Source: Dipteris shenzhenensis (Eukaryota > Polypodiophyta > Polypodiopsida > Gleicheniales). From it: 64,000 nucleotides of DNA. The notes under the pieces were generated by a model. That model was not told the origin of the DNA. It did not search any database and saw only the letters and a program-made list of their open reading frames with translations. Shown piece by piece: positions 12,724-25,249 of this stretch; the stretch's first letter is position 1; each line of letters starts with the position of its first letter. The stretch lies in NCBI GenBank assembly GCA_047967505.1, contig CM106539.1; one strand, 5' to 3'. The position numbers were made by a program, and so were the translations under genes.

Positions 12724-13838
12724 TGTGATGCCAAAATTTGATATTTTTTATTTGGCATTGGTATTGTTTTCTTCTATGTTTGATAAGAGTTTGAGTATCA
12801 AGTGATAACCTAGTGCCTCACTTATTTCTATTTTCTAAGATATTGTATGGGATTGAGAGGATGAGTGGAATGGATCATTGTGAATACCATGTGTATGAAT
12901 GATAAATACCTTGGTATGGGGTGAGAGTTATTTGTGTATGGGATATTATGGGGTTTTTAGAAAATAGGAAGAGTGAGTCATATAAAGAGGTGGGCTCCTA
13001 TCCATGTGTTCCAATAATATAAGAGAAATCACATGCCAAGCGTGTGGAAGGCATCTGGAGTCAAGAGGAATCCTTCTAGAATTCCTATGTGGAATAAGGA
13101 GGATGTGGACATATGGAAAAGAGACCTCGGGTCCCTATGGGCTCCATGTGGGGAGACTCTTCACTTTCTCAATATTTTAAGAGTCTTGAGCATCTTTTGA
13201 TAAGACACATGGTAAGAGTAGCCAAAAAGGACATGGATGGTGACATATAGCCTTATGTGATTGATGGGGAAAGGAATCTACAAGCAACAATTGTAAATGG
13301 GTGAAGGAGGGTGACAAAATCTCTATAAAAGGAGCCCTCCTCTCCCTTGTTCATCATCTCTTCTACCATTAGGCCTCATGTTGCTGTAGCCCTAGTCTCC
13401 TCAAGCCTCTTCCATATATTCTCTTATGTAGACTCTTGAGTCCATCTCTCGCTAGTTCATTCTCTCTCTATGAGTAGTCTTGGAGCTTTCGCTCCCTCTT
13501 GTACGTATGAGACCTCTTCTCCTCCCTTGTGTTTGTAGTATTTTGAGTTGTATTAGAGTGGAGTCTCACTCTATTGGTAATAAGGGTCACTTCAGGTTCT
13601 CTCTCTTGAGTGTCTCTTCCCTTTTTCCATCGTTTTCTCTTCCAAAGTGCTCAAAAGTGTTGTCTATTCGGCCGCTCATTGCGCATACACGCTTTATCTA
13701 CTTTCCAAGTCATAAAGGAAGCTCTTCCTTCCCTCCTAGGTGACCTCCATGGGACTTAGATCGTCAATGAAGTCTAAGCATGGAGGTAGTATTCTCCCAA
13801 GTTGGCACTAGTAGCAAGAGTAGGTGTTTTTCATGACA
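12724..13838 (-). repeat. LTR-like repeat R, copy 1 (gypsy family G)
   Basis: 1,115 bp with terminal inverted ends TGTGATG and CATGACA. It is repeated in inverted orientation as copy 2 (27105-27471 plus 32609-33355, 1,114 bp once the nested element is removed). Both copies are preceded, in the minus/plus sense respectively, by about 600 shared bases carrying the tail of an ORF, so R reads best as a 3' LTR. The opposite orientation is possible: copy 2 abuts a G-run of element H that looks like a polypurine tract. Confidence 0.7.
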
Positions 13839-14435
13839 GTTTGACCCTCTGTCAGTATTTTGCTCATAACTTTTCGTTCGGTGGTCCGATTTGGACGAAA
13901 CTTATATCAGTGCAAAGCATTTCTTTTTTTATATAGTTTTTACCCCCGTCTAGTAAACTACCCATATCTTTTCGACCACTTCTTTGTTTCTTACAAAACT
14001 TATATCAGAGTGTAGCCCATTTCAAGTGCATCTCAATATGTATTGGAATATTTGATAACATGTCTTTGCTAGAAGTTATGGGTCTTTGTGTCTAATGACA
14101 GTTTGTAGAGTACTTTGAGCTAATTGTAAAGGTATCTATGGAGGAGGTGCAATGTTTCCCCGGAACCTACCCATCCGACCCAATCAGCCCCTTTAGACTC
14201 CTCGATATATATCAATTCATGTCATGTTGAGCCACAAGATCTTCTTTCAACAACGTATTGCTCTTCTCTTTGGTGCAGACTAGCTTGCTAAGATTATGGC
14301 CTCTACTAATCCTTTCCTTCTCCCTATGCTTGAGTACAACATCACTTGGGATGTTACCATCTTCATTTAATGTCCCTTTCCCAGTGATGAATATCTCTAT
14401 CACTCAGTTTGAAAGCAGTAGGAAGTGGGAATGCA
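13839..14435 (-). pseudogene. Tail of ORF-x and 3' non-coding part of gypsy G, copy 1
   Basis: Homologous to 26390-27104 in inverted orientation. The minus-strand frame at 14403-14212 (with GNIPSDVVLKHREKERIS) matches the plus-strand frame at about 26500-26640, so these two copies come from one family. Similarity stops near 14435, where copy 1 is truncated. Confidence 0.65.
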
Positions 14436-14604
14436 CTTTTCTTGAAAATCATCCATATATCTAAATTAAGGATACACTAAAATCCAAGAAATGAAACTCA
14501 ATTATAATGCAAAACACGACCCATCTGGAAAACAAGAGAAATATATATTTAATTTTGATGTCTATACAATATTTCTTGTATATTGCATCCAATAGATGCA
14601 CTTT
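14436..14604. other. Short spacer
   Basis: Unassigned AT-rich sequence between the truncated gypsy G copy and the 3' end of U1. Confidence 0.5.
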
Positions 14605-15191
14605 TTACAAAATATTTTCTTGCTTAGCTTTAGCTACTATTGCTGCTCTCCTCTGAGTTGACAAAACAGTGGGGTCACTAAAACATTCTACAAGTTGCCC
14701 AGCATCATAAACACTTGCCGACGCACCCATAGTAGCAACCGCCATGATTCTTCCTGCTAGTTTCTCTCCGAAAGTAGATAGTGCCAAGTCCCACCTCACC
14801 AAAATACACTTGCACGCAGAAGGGGGTAAAGGCACAAGGGAGACTAGCTTTGAAAGTGCCCTACACTTTATCATCTCTTCCTTCCCATAAGGGGAGAGCA
14901 AAGTATGGAAGGAAGCACACTAGGCTATGGTGCTCAAACATTCCCATGTAGTGTCCTAGTGCTAAATCCACACCGATGTTGTCACCTCAACCCCCTTTAC
15001 GTGTCACAAACTTATCAACTTCGATGACGTCCTGAAAATCGAGATAACATTTAGTAATCTTCTCAATGCCATACTAAGAACATAAATTCATTCATATTGA
15101 CAAAATATCGTGAACTTACAATGTGGGTAGCATCTTGTTCGTCCATTCCTGACCAAATTATATTGATGGAGCTTTTCCTCTCATCAATTGC
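14605..15191 (-). pseudogene. Unknown gene U1, 3' part with an intron
   Basis: Last exon of an unidentified minus-strand gene, ending with TAA at 14605-14607 after a 98-codon frame (with STFGEKLAGRIMAVATMG). Upstream there is a clear 88-nt intron (15119 down to 15032) with donor GTAAGT and acceptor TTTTCAG. Joining across it keeps the frame (DATHI to DVIEVDKF). One TGA and a frameshift near 14900 separate this exon from the last frame, so it is probably a pseudogene. The upstream exon is cut at 15192-15196 by copia A1 and resumes at 20703. Confidence 0.65.
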
Positions 15192-15196
15192 TGGAG
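15192..15196. repeat. Target-site duplication of A1, left copy (TGGAG)
   Basis: TGGAG directly before the 5' LTR, repeated at 20698-20702 directly after the 3' LTR. Confidence 0.95.
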
Positions 15197-15548
15197 TGTT
15201 GAGATATCAAGCTCCACTCGCCATATGCCAGGATGACCATTGTGCATTTATGTCACCGACTTGTTAGCTGCAGATGCGGTTGGTACACCGCCCATGAATA
15301 ATAGCTGGATGACAACTATCCTTATCTACTCTAGTTTGTGGCTCAGTTAGTATGCCACCTTAGTTAGTTGAGTTTGGTTTGAGACCCACATATAGGATTC
15401 TTCTATTTCTTTGTACTAGAGTTCTTTTGGCTTCCACAACTAAGAAGAGGAAAACTATTTCCAGCCTCCACCTTTGTGTGTATTCCCTCATTGTGCATGT
15501 GAGAAAGTCGCAAGTGAGACTTCTTCCCTATCTCCCACTATCTTCACA
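15197..15548 (+). repeat. 5' LTR of copia A1
   Basis: 352 bp, TGTTGAGATATCAAGC to ATCTTCACA, followed immediately by the methionine-tRNA primer binding site. Confidence 0.96.
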
Positions 15549-16055
15549 TGGTATCAGAGCCTTGTTCGTGGTAAGGAGCTCAAGAAAACAAACCAAGTTC
15601 GTGGTGTCCTAGTAAGAGGACCAGTGTTGCTTTCCTATTTCGAGTTTGGGAGCAAATCTCTGCAGGTAGCACAGCCAGAAGTGCAAGAGTGCACTGTCTC
15701 AGATTGAGACGCCCTTCGCGGTGTGGCGAGAGCGCAGTATATGCTGAAGTTCGAGGCCATTTCGGGGCCCGTTTGGAAGGCAGAAGTTCTTCACAGGCAC
15801 TCAGAAAAAGGCCCTATTTTTGATGTGCGACCACTGCTCGGCTAGTTAGTGAAAAGTTGCCACAGAAATTGCATCGTATGCCTATGTGCAGAGATATTGG
15901 GAGTTGCAGAATCATGCTTGTCACCTGTTGATGCAAGATCGTCACTAGGAAGTGATTGTGTGGTCAAATACCACTTTCGTCAATTTTGCAGATCTGCCCA
16001 TGTGAGGCAAAAGCTGTGTTTTTTGCAGTGACAGAATATTTTGCGGTGTTCTGTA

Positions 16056-19000
16056 ATGGCATCTGATTCTCTTTCACAGATTGTCATTGAAAAGCTTGAC
16101 AAGAACAACTTCCAGGCATGGAAGTTTAGAATGACGAATTTCCTTATAGGAAAAGGCTATTGGGAGTTCATTACAGGAAATGAAGAAGAACATGTTCTTC
16201 CTAATGTTCCCAATCAACAGGAAATGCAGGCATTTAAAGGATGGCATGAGAGAGCCAGGAAAGTTATGTACTGGCTGTCTATCAGTATTTCAGACTCTAT
16301 AATTGTGCATATTCAGGATGCAAGTACGCCAAAGGAGGCATGGGATACTTTGGCAAAAATGTACAGCACAAATACGCAAGCCAAGAAAATGCAGCTCAAA
16401 CAAGAGTTGCACAATGTGCAGAGAGAAAATTTGAGCATAAATGACTACCACATGAAGGTGAAGAAAATTGCAGATGCACTTGCTTCCATTGGGTCGCCAG
16501 GGGAAGATGATGATCTAGTTTCTGTGACCTTGAATGGTCTAGGAAAGGATTATGCACAGTTCCGGACATCCATTGTCGTCCGTGAAAAATTTCCTGATTT
16601 TGAAGAGTTGTTTGCTCTTCTAATTTCTGAAGAGCAGAGAAATGGGGGTGCATCTTCTTCAGGAGGAACTTCAAAAGAAACTATCTTCTACTCAAATGCT
16701 GGAAGAGGTAGAGGCAGAGGTAGAGGAGGCCGATCTATAGGCCGTGGTAGAAATCAGAATATGCAGCAAACTCAAGAAAACCAGTCTTATGCAGGAGGAC
16801 ATGGTAACTCTAAAGGCAGGGGGAGCCAAAGAGGCCGTGGTGGATGGCAGAGAGGCCAAAATGCAAACAGCAATGTTGAATGCTACTATTGTGGTTAAAT
16901 GGGTCATATGGCTAAGGACTGCTACAAAAAGCAAAATGACATTATGAATGGAAAATTGCAGCAAAGCAATTATGCATCTTCCAGTAGACAGGGTGATGAC
17001 AGAAATGAGCATCTATTTATGGTGCAGCAGATGACCAATTCTGTGACAAGTGCAGAAGAACGAAATGATGTGTGGTATGTTGACTCAGGTGCTTCAAACC
17101 ACATGACAGGTCATGCAGAATGGATGCAGGATGCAAGGAAAATGGAAAAACCAGGATTTGTGGAGACTGGTGATGATACTGCACATCCTATTGTGCAGAT
17201 TGGTAAAATTCCTTTGTCTATGCAGGATGGAAAAAAGAAATACCTGTCCGATGTATTTCATGTCCCGAACATCACCAAGAACCTGGTTTCTGTTGGTCAA
17301 ATGGTTGAGCAGGGCTTGCAGGTCAGATTTAATCCTCATGGATGCTTTGTTGAGGATATGAAAAATAACGGTCGCTTGATAGCAAAAGGAAAGAAGAAGG
17401 GCAGGATGTTTACGTTGGATGTGGACATGCCTGAATTGAGTGCAGCAATGTTTGCACATGGGACCGGTGTAGTTGTAGATATTGATATCTGGCACAAACG
17501 CATTGGTCATGTTAATATATAGCAACTTAAATCAATGCAAGCCCAAAATATTGTTGCAGGATTGCCTAAATTCAAGGTTGCAGAAATGCACAAGGTTTGT
17601 GAAGCCTGTCAATTTGGGAAGCAGGCAAGGAAACCTTTTCCTAGGCATTTTCAAGAGAGTAAAAAGCCATTGGAATTAATCCACTCTGATGTGTGGACTA
17701 CTAAAGCTGCATCTATTGGAGGCTGTCACTATTTTGTCACATTTATTGATGACTTCAGCAGAAAACTTTGGGTGTATTTTATGAAAAAGAAAAGTGAAGT
17801 GTTTGGGCACTTCAAAGCTTTTAAAGCTATGGTTGAAAAAGAAACAGGCCTGCAAATAAAATGCCTAATGTCAGATGGAGGGGGAGAGTACCTTTCAAAT
17901 GAGTTTGCAAGGTTCTTGCAGGAGCATGGTATAAAGCAGCAATATTCATGCAGTCATACCCCACAACAAAATGGAATTGCAGAAAGGAAAAATAGGCATA
18001 TTGGAGAGGTATCTCGGGCCATGCTAAATGAAAAAGATCTACCAAATTATTATTGGGCTGAAGCAGTTGCTACAACAGTTTATATAATGAACAGGACTCC
18101 CACTGCAGGAATACATGGCATGACGCCAGAGGAGATGTATACTGGTAGGAAACCAAACATTTCTCATTTGAAAATTTTTGGTTGCATTGCCTATGTTCAT
18201 GTGCTAGATGAGTTGAGGTCCAAGTTGGATCCAAAAGCTGAGAAGTGCATCTTTATTGGTTATTCTCTGCAGCAGAAAGGGTATAGATGCTATAACCATT
18301 CTACACGTAAGTTCACAGTGAGCAGAGATGTTGTTTTTGATGAGATGAGCAGCTGGTATAAACCAGTAAATGTAATGATTGATGTAGATGCACAAAATGG
18401 CAGAAAATGGCAATGCTACATAGAATTCACAGCAGTAATCACAAAATATTAGTGGACCTGGAGTGTCCTCTAGTAGTGGTTCACATACTTCGCCATGGAC
18501 AGGCAGATTGAGAGAATCTCCTCAAAGCAATGCAGAGAGTGGTATGCAGGTATCACAAAAAGGAAAAGAGAAGGTAGATCAGCCCATGTTTGATGTGAAT
18601 GCAGGTGACTCTTATGTGGATGGTGAATCCAGTGGCTCAGAACAGAGCATTGATGATGAGTTGGGTATTCCTTCTATTGTTACACCTGGAGTAAGGAAGA
18701 CCAGGGATGTTTTGAGAGCACCTGGAAGTGAGCCTATTTTGCACAGGTCTACCAGGGTTAGGTATCCTGTGGATAGGCTGAAATATGATGGATTTACAGC
18801 CATTCACTATGCCTATATGGTCAAAGTGATATAGGAACCAGAACCCACTTCTTTTGAGCAAGCCATGGGAAATGAAAAATGGGAGAAAGCCATGGATGAA
18901 GAAATGGATGCCTTGGAAGCAAATGCTACATGGGAATTGGTGCCTTTACCTAAAGACAAGAATGCAATTGGCTGTAAGTGGGTTTATAAGATCAAGCACA

Positions 19001-20332
19001 ATGCAAATGGTTCTGTGAATAGATACAAGGCAAGATTAGTTGTCAAGGGGTATGCACAGACATATGGCATTGATTATGAAGAAACTTTCAGTCCGGTTGC
19101 AAGGATGGCAACCGTAAGAGCAGCCATTGCTATGGCTGCATCAAAGGGACGGTCTTTACACCAGATGGATGTAAAGAATGCCTTCTTGCACGGTGATTTG
19201 CAAGAAGAGGTCTTTATGGAGCAGCTAGCAGGTTATGTTCATTCTATTCATCCTGAGTTTGTTTGCAGGTTGAAGAAAGCCTTGTATGGCTTGAAGTAAG
19301 CACCTAGAGCATAAGGCAGATTTCTCACTCTATGTGAGAAAAACAGAGAAAGGGATTATGCTGCTTGTCATTTATGTTGATGATTTGATCATCATAGGTG
19401 ATAGTGATGAAGATATCCTTCATGTGAAAATGCTATTGAGGCAGAAGTTTGAGATGAAGGATTTGGGAGAGCTGCGTTATTTCTTGGGCATTGAGGTGAT
19501 TAGATCACCAAGTGGGATATAGCTCTTGCAGAGGCAGTATGGATTGGACATGCTATCCAAATATGGGATGACAGGTTGTAAGCCTATTTCAGTTCCTTTG
19601 GAGCAGAATGTGAAGTTGAGCACAGATGCAGGTGAGCTTTTGGAAGACCCTACTATGTACAGACGCATAGTAGGAAGTTTGATTTATATGACTATTACCA
19701 GGCCAGATCTAAGCTATGTTGTTGGATTGGTTAGTCAGTTTATGCAGGCTCCAAGGAAACCGCATTTGGATGTGGGTAGACGCATACTCAGGTATGTGAA
19801 GTCCACATTGCAGTATGGACTATTTTATGAGGCTGGGGTTCAGATACAGTTGCATGGATACACTGATGCTGATTGGGCTGGTAGTATTTCTGATAGACGA
19901 TCTACCAAGTGATATGTGTTCTCTTTTGGGAGTGCTGCAGTCACTTGGAGCAGCAAGAAACAGCCTACAGTTGCCTTGTCGAGCACAGAGGCTGAGTACA
20001 GGGGTGCAGCAATGGCTGCATGTGAGGTAGCTTGGTTGCATAAGCTACTCTATGATATGCATCAGTCTACAGATGGGCCAGTTGTCATTTATTGTGACAA
20101 CATGAATAGCATACACTTGGCAAATAACCCAGTCTATCATGCTAGAACAAAGCACATTGAGGTGCATTATCACTATGTGCAGGAGAAGGTTTTACTAGGT
20201 CTTATTGATCTAGTTTATGTCAGCACAGAGGATCAGGTAGCTGACATATTCACGAAAGCATTGGGCGCTCATTGGGCGCAGAGAAGCTGTGCAAGTTCAG
20301 AGACCTGCTTGGTGTACAGGAATTGGGATTGA
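16056..20332 (+). pseudogene. Gag-pol pseudogene of copia A1
   Basis: Starts at ATG 16056 (MASDSLSQ); the same start is conserved in A0, A2 and A4. Order: gag with a UBN2-like core, a Gly/Arg-rich linker, a zinc knuckle (about 16881-16922, with TAA at 16896 inside it), protease (DSGASNHM, about 17082), integrase (HKRIGHVN, CEACQFGK, SDVWT, SDGGGEY, NGIAERKN), reverse transcriptase (YVDDL, 19373-19387) and RNase H (TDADWAG, STEAEY, YCDNMNS). Defects are TAG at 17520, a 10-base duplication near 18400 that shifts the frame, TAG at 18832, TAA in GLKxAP at 19297, a deletion of about 100 bases after APRA (19310), TAG at 19520 and TGA at 19910. Confidence 0.95.
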
Positions 20333-20345
20333 GATCGAGGGGGAG

Positions 20346-20697
20346 TGTTGAGATATCGAGCTCCACTCGCCATATGCCAGGATGACCGTTGTGCATTTAT
20401 GTCACCGACTTGTTAGCTGCAGATGCGGTTGGTACACCGCCCACGAATAATAGCTGGATGACAGCTATCCTTATCTACTCTAGTTTGTGGCTCAGTTAGT
20501 ATGCCACCTTAGTTAGTTGAGTTTGGTTTGAGACCCACATATAGGATTCTTCTATTTCTTTGTACTAGAGTTCTTTTGGCTTCCACAACCAAGAAGAGGA
20601 AAACTGTTTTCAGCCTCCACCTTTGTGTGTATTCCCTCATTGTGCATGTGAGAAAGTCGCAAGTGAGAGTCCTTCCCTATCTCCCACTATCTTCACA
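20346..20697 (+). repeat. 3' LTR of copia A1
   Basis: 352 bp, starting TGTTGAGATATCGAGC after the polypurine tract and ending CTTCACA. It is followed by the second TGGAG. Confidence 0.96.
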
Positions 20698-20702
20698 TGG
20701 AG
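20698..20702. repeat. Target-site duplication of A1, right copy (TGGAG)
   Basis: Matches 15192-15196. Removing A1 and one copy reconnects the U1 reading frame (SAPPPAIDERK). Confidence 0.95.
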
Positions 20703-21830
20703 GTGGTGCCGATAATGAGGTCTCTATAGTATTCTCAAGTCTCTGGCATTTCTGCACCCTCTCTGCCTCCAGTCTTTCTTAGACCTCACAAAACTCCATC
20801 TCTGTAATTGATGCATTAGTAGAGTCATGGATTTCCTCCCACACACTTAAGATCGGATGCTCCAAAGTGTTTGCAGGTGCCAAATCTGTGCACCTATCCA
20901 ACCCCTCTTCTGGGTAACCTAAGTTACTACTACTCTCTCAAGCGAAGAGTGCCCCCAGTACTTCATCTTCTCTCAAATTTTTAATATATTGAATGTTAAT
21001 CAATAATAAATATTCTCTATTTTCAATTAAAATATACGAAAGGGTTTGCATCAAAACCTCATCCGTCATACCTTCTTCCTCCTCTTTTTGCTCTCGTTCC
21101 GCCTCTTCCTCTTCTAACTTTCCTGTGGGGGATGATGTCCCGCTTGCTTTGGGAACCACAACCAATTCTATCATCTCCTCTATTTCTGATGTGTGCTTTC
21201 CCTTGTCCAAAGTTGCACTAGACCAATCTAGAGCAGCGGTAGCTTCCACAACCACATCAGGATTCTCCTCAATGTCCACATCTTGCCTGCTACTGTAGAA
21301 GAAGAGTTGGCTCTACATTGATGAATGGAGCTGCATCTATGTCCTCCATTTCCAAAAGAATTACACAATAGGCTATTTCCAGGGATACAAAATGAGTTCC
21401 TATAGGACCCGCTTGCAGATCCAACTCTTCATCCTTGGAAATCCTTCTAAAACTTTTTGGACTAAAATATTTGCAAATTCTTTGCAACCTAAACTTGAAA
21501 GTGCTATCAGTCCGGTGATAGTCAATGAGGAGATTCACAAGAATCGACTGTACTCTATCTATGTCTAGCCAGATCAAGTAAGGCTTGATTTTCTCTCTCA
21601 TCTAATCTACCACATCTCTAAAGAGATCTAGATACTTGTGGATTGTGCCGATGACATCTATATGATGATCAATAATGTCATACAACTCTGCCTCTCTACT
21701 CGAATGATGAGTAGAAGTGACGAAGTCATGGTATACCGCGTGGGGTGTGGCCATTGGAGGTTTGTGGAAGATAACAAGAGTAGGCTGCTGTCTAGGAGGT
21801 GAGGACAATAAAGGCTATGTCATACCTAAT
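20703..21830 (-). pseudogene. Unknown gene U1, middle part
   Basis: Minus-strand sequence that reads as protein from about 21830 to the A1 insertion. It has a basic/His-rich start (YDIIDHHIDVIGTIHKYLDL), a helical part (21601-21290), an acidic coiled-coil-like part (21279-20938, rich in Glu) and a part that runs through the A1 target site into the exon ending at 15120. In-frame stops at 21602, 21290, about 20935 and about 20780, and a +1 shift near 21285, indicate decay. It is not recognised; it looks like a cellular or domesticated gene rather than pol. Confidence 0.55.
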
Positions 21831-22204
21831 GGCCCATTATATAGTTGACTTGAGTCTCTTTAAATACCTTAAAGGTCTGACTACAATTCAGGTAATAAAA
21901 TATTGGACAATGTAATATATTGGCCTAAATAATTTGCCATCATATTCCACTCTTGCCTCCCCCGCCACCCAAAATAATGGATTTTTTTTTTAGAATTTAG
22001 GGGGCCCTATGTTAGTACAAATGACATCACACTTAACAAAAACTATTACATTTAGTCAAAAAATATTACAACACAGTTTCAAAACTTTTACATTTATTCA
22101 AGTGCTATTACAACACACTTCAAAAACTATATCATATTTTCAACACACATAAAAAACTACTAATTGCCATTACAAATCACATCACACTTCAAAAACCATT
22201 ACAT
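21831..22204. other. Non-coding stretch with loose repeats
   Basis: AT-rich, with several diverged copies of CATCACACTTCAAAAACTAT and TTACATTTATTCAA (about 22020-22210). No gene is seen. Confidence 0.6.
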
Positions 22205-22965
22205 TTATTCAATACCAATATGAATGGACAAGTTACAAGGAGGCTTCCATTTCTCAAGCCGTTTGAGTCGCCTTCTTACTATCTTCCCATTTAGTGTAAA
22301 GAAAAAATCACTATCATCAAAGGTGACAACGATGTATTCTCGAACGTGCTTTAAGCTCCAACTATCTGTGACCTCAAGATATTGGATATCCCCATTGGGC
22401 ATATGTACCTCTACCTTTGTGGTGTCCATTGCATCACAATCCATAGGTATCCATGTGCCATGATTATTTTTCCAACGTCTGTAAGTGTATCTCATGTAGC
22501 AAATACTACGAACTACTTGATATCTTATTACTATACTTTCTTTACTAAGTATATATTGAAAATGGTCTCCCTTTTGCAAACCCTCCCTAACATCCCACAT
22601 TGGGTATAGAAGATTATCAAGAAATTCATTTTCTAGGACTTTGCATACCCACATGGTCTTTGTCTTGTGAATGAAGACTGATTTGAAAAAATAAATAAAT
22701 GTAATGGAGGGCATGAACCAACTAACACCCACAAATAGCCGAAAGTAAACTTCATTGATGATTGAATATCTGATCTCATGTTCATCCTAAATGCCTCTAT
22801 AGAGAATGGATCAAGAAGAGGCCATTCTAGACTATCAAAGTTAGGGAGAGGAATAGGATGTAGGCATTCATATGCACTTTTTCTTCGAGGAACTTGGTAA
22901 CATGAATTATAGAAAAAAATACTAGACTTTGTTAAGGGGGTAGCACTCCATCGTGAGAACATTAA
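22205..22965 (-). pseudogene. Unidentified minus-strand coding remnant, ubiquitin-like tail
   Basis: Two overlapping minus-strand frames join through one frameshift near 22720: 22965-22720 (SRWSATPLTKSS...DFSIEAFRMNM style) and 22732-22205 (to TAG/TAA at 22205). The last 70 residues (VEVHMPNGDIQYLEV to CNLSIHIG) have the strand-helix spacing of a ubiquitin-like fold, an inference from pattern only. It may be the 5' part of U1 or a separate gene. The plus-strand gypsy fragment cuts it at about 22966. Confidence 0.45.
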
Positions 22966-24792
22966 CTTCAAGTCTTCATGGGACATGCTGGATACTATAG
23001 AAGATTCATACTGAGGTATGCCATGATTGCAAGGCCCCTATATAAGCTCCTAGTCAACTTCATCTGGACAGAGGAATGCGAACAAACATTCGGAACCCTC
23101 AAGTGGAGATTGATCACAGCCCCTATTCTACTGGCACGAAATTGGGACATAGACTTTCATGTACATACTGATGGTTCCAATTATGTAGTAGGGAGTGTGT
23201 TATGTCAACCTGACAAACACAACAAAGACTACCGAGTATACTTTGGAAGCAGATAGCTAAATGATGTCGAGGTGAATTACACCACAACAGAAGAGAAGCC
23301 TTGGCAATGATACACAGTGTGAAGAAATTTTGGCACTATCTATTGGCTACTAACTTTATCTTCTACACAAATCATCAAGCCTTATTATATCTTGTGGATC
23401 GGCCATGTACCACAAGACGGATCACTTGATGGCTTCTAATGCTATAAGAATTTGATTTCAAGATTGTGGTGAGAAAAGGAGCTCAACATTTCATTGTTGA
23501 TCACATGTCATGATTAAGGACAGGAGAAGAACCGAAAGGAATAGAAGATGACCTACCAGATGCCACATTATTTCAAATAGACACTATGCCTGATTGGTGT
23601 GTAGATATCATTGGGTACTTAATGGTTAGAAGACCACCTCTTGAATTGAAACCAGTGGATGCTAGGAAACTAATTGTAAAAGCTGCACCCTATCAACTCA
23701 TTGCAAGACAACTATACAAGATGGGGTAAGGACCAGGTTTTAAGGAGATGTGTGATGCCACATGAGATCATGATAATCCTCAATGAAGCACATGGAGGCA
23801 TTGTAAGTGGACATTTCAAAGGGGAAGCAACAGCAAGAAAAGTCCTTCTCGTAGGATATTGATGGCCAACACTTTGGTCAGATGCCTATGAATATGTCAA
23901 AAGCTATGGTGTATGCCAACGAACTATGAAACCACAACACAAAGATTTCAATACCCTAATGACAGTCATTGCACAAAAACCCTTTGAAGAATGGGGGATT
24001 GATTTTGTGGGTCCCATCCATCCAATAGCAAAAGAAGCACAGGCACGCTACATCATTGTGGCCACTGATTACTTTACCAAGTGGGCTAAAGCTAAAGTTG
24101 TCAGAAAGGCAGATGCCAGAAGCACAGCAAGGTTCGTGTACGAGAATGTAATCAGCCGATTTGGATGTCCCATTGAAATTGTGTCAGATAGAGGCACACA
24201 TTTTGTCAATGAGGTCATTCAAGAACTCTTGTTTGGCTTTATGGTGATCCATAGAAAGAGCACACCTTACTACCCCCAAGGGAATGGACAAGTCGAATCC
24301 ACCAACAAAATTCTATGGATTGTTCACCAAGGTAGTAGAACCAAAGCGTTCTAATTGGGCAGAGAAACTAAATGCAACCTTATTGGCACATACAGAACCA
24401 CACTCAAGGTCAGTACAATAAATGCACCTTTTCAATTGGTGTACAGGCTTGAAGCTATAGTCCCACTGGAATTTGTATTACCTAGTCTATGCATACCAGT
24501 ACAAGAACATATGGGAGGTCATGCATCACTAAAAGTAAGACTCTACCAATTAGAGAAGCATACAGAGACCAGATTAGTTGCCTACCATGCCATGACAATA
24601 GAAAAGCAAAGAAGGAAGGCATGGTTTGATAGAAAGCTCAAAGACAAAGACATCAAGGAAGGTGACCTGGTTTTATTGTACAATACCAAAGTCCATAAGG
24701 GCAAGCTCAAATTTCTAGGTCAAGGACCTTATAGAGTCAAAAAAATGAATCCCATCGGAGCTATGCTACTAGAAACACTGGATGGAGTCTAG
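22966..24792 (+). pseudogene. Ty3/gypsy family G pol fragment
   Basis: Starts inside reverse transcriptase at the conserved GHAGYYRRF motif, continues through RNase H (HVHTDGSNYVVG, then TTTEREALAMIH-like sequence), an integrase zinc region (about 23750-23920) and the integrase core: first Asp in GIDFVGPI (24001), second Asp in VSDRGTHF (24184) and Glu in GQVESTNK (24290). The integrase C-terminal region follows (NTKVHKGKLKFLGQGPYRVKK). There are several stops and frameshifts between 23255 and 23925 and a TAA at 24352. Everything upstream of the reverse transcriptase C-terminus is missing. Confidence 0.9.
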
Positions 24793-25249
24793 TTCACAAC
24801 AACAATAAACGGGAGTTGACTGAAGCGCTACTACATCAACATGCAAGCCATCCCCAACAATAATGAAGATTTGGGGGCCCTAAGTCTTCCATAGTTAGGA
24901 CTAGATTGTATCGCAAGCACTCACTAGCATATGTATGCCTTTGCACATATAGGTAGTTTCAATCGATTTCAACCTAGGGCTCAGAGGTGATGATTGAGTC
25001 CTAGCTACCCTATGATTCCCTTCACAAATTAAGCATATAGGAGGAATGCCCACCTCACTAGTCATGCATAGTGCACCCACACGTTTCGAGCACCACGAAT
25101 AAATTGCACAAATAAAAGCCCCAAGAGATGCTTCTTTTGATCCACACACACGGCACCCTCATCACAAAAAGAGTAAAATGCATTAGCCACTCACAAAAGA
25201 AACATGCACTCCTAGCACATGGCACTATATTAGCACTATCAAATTGGAA
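24793..25249. other. Sequence between integrase and ORF-x
   Basis: A few more codons of the integrase tail, then TTTGGGGGCCC (about 24868) and unassigned sequence. No LTR start was confirmed here. Confidence 0.4.

Larger units (their letters stand above)
15197..20697 (+). mobile_element. Complete Ty1/copia element A1 (5,501 bp)
   Basis: Has both LTRs, a primer binding site (15549-15560, TGGTATCAGAGC), gag-pol, a polypurine tract (about 20333-20345, ATCGAGGGGGAG) and a perfect 5-bp target duplication. The LTRs differ at about 9 of 352 positions by hand count, 8 of them transitions, so the insertion is the youngest measured in the window. It interrupts U1 in antisense orientation. The coding region is dead. 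Confidence 0.97.
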
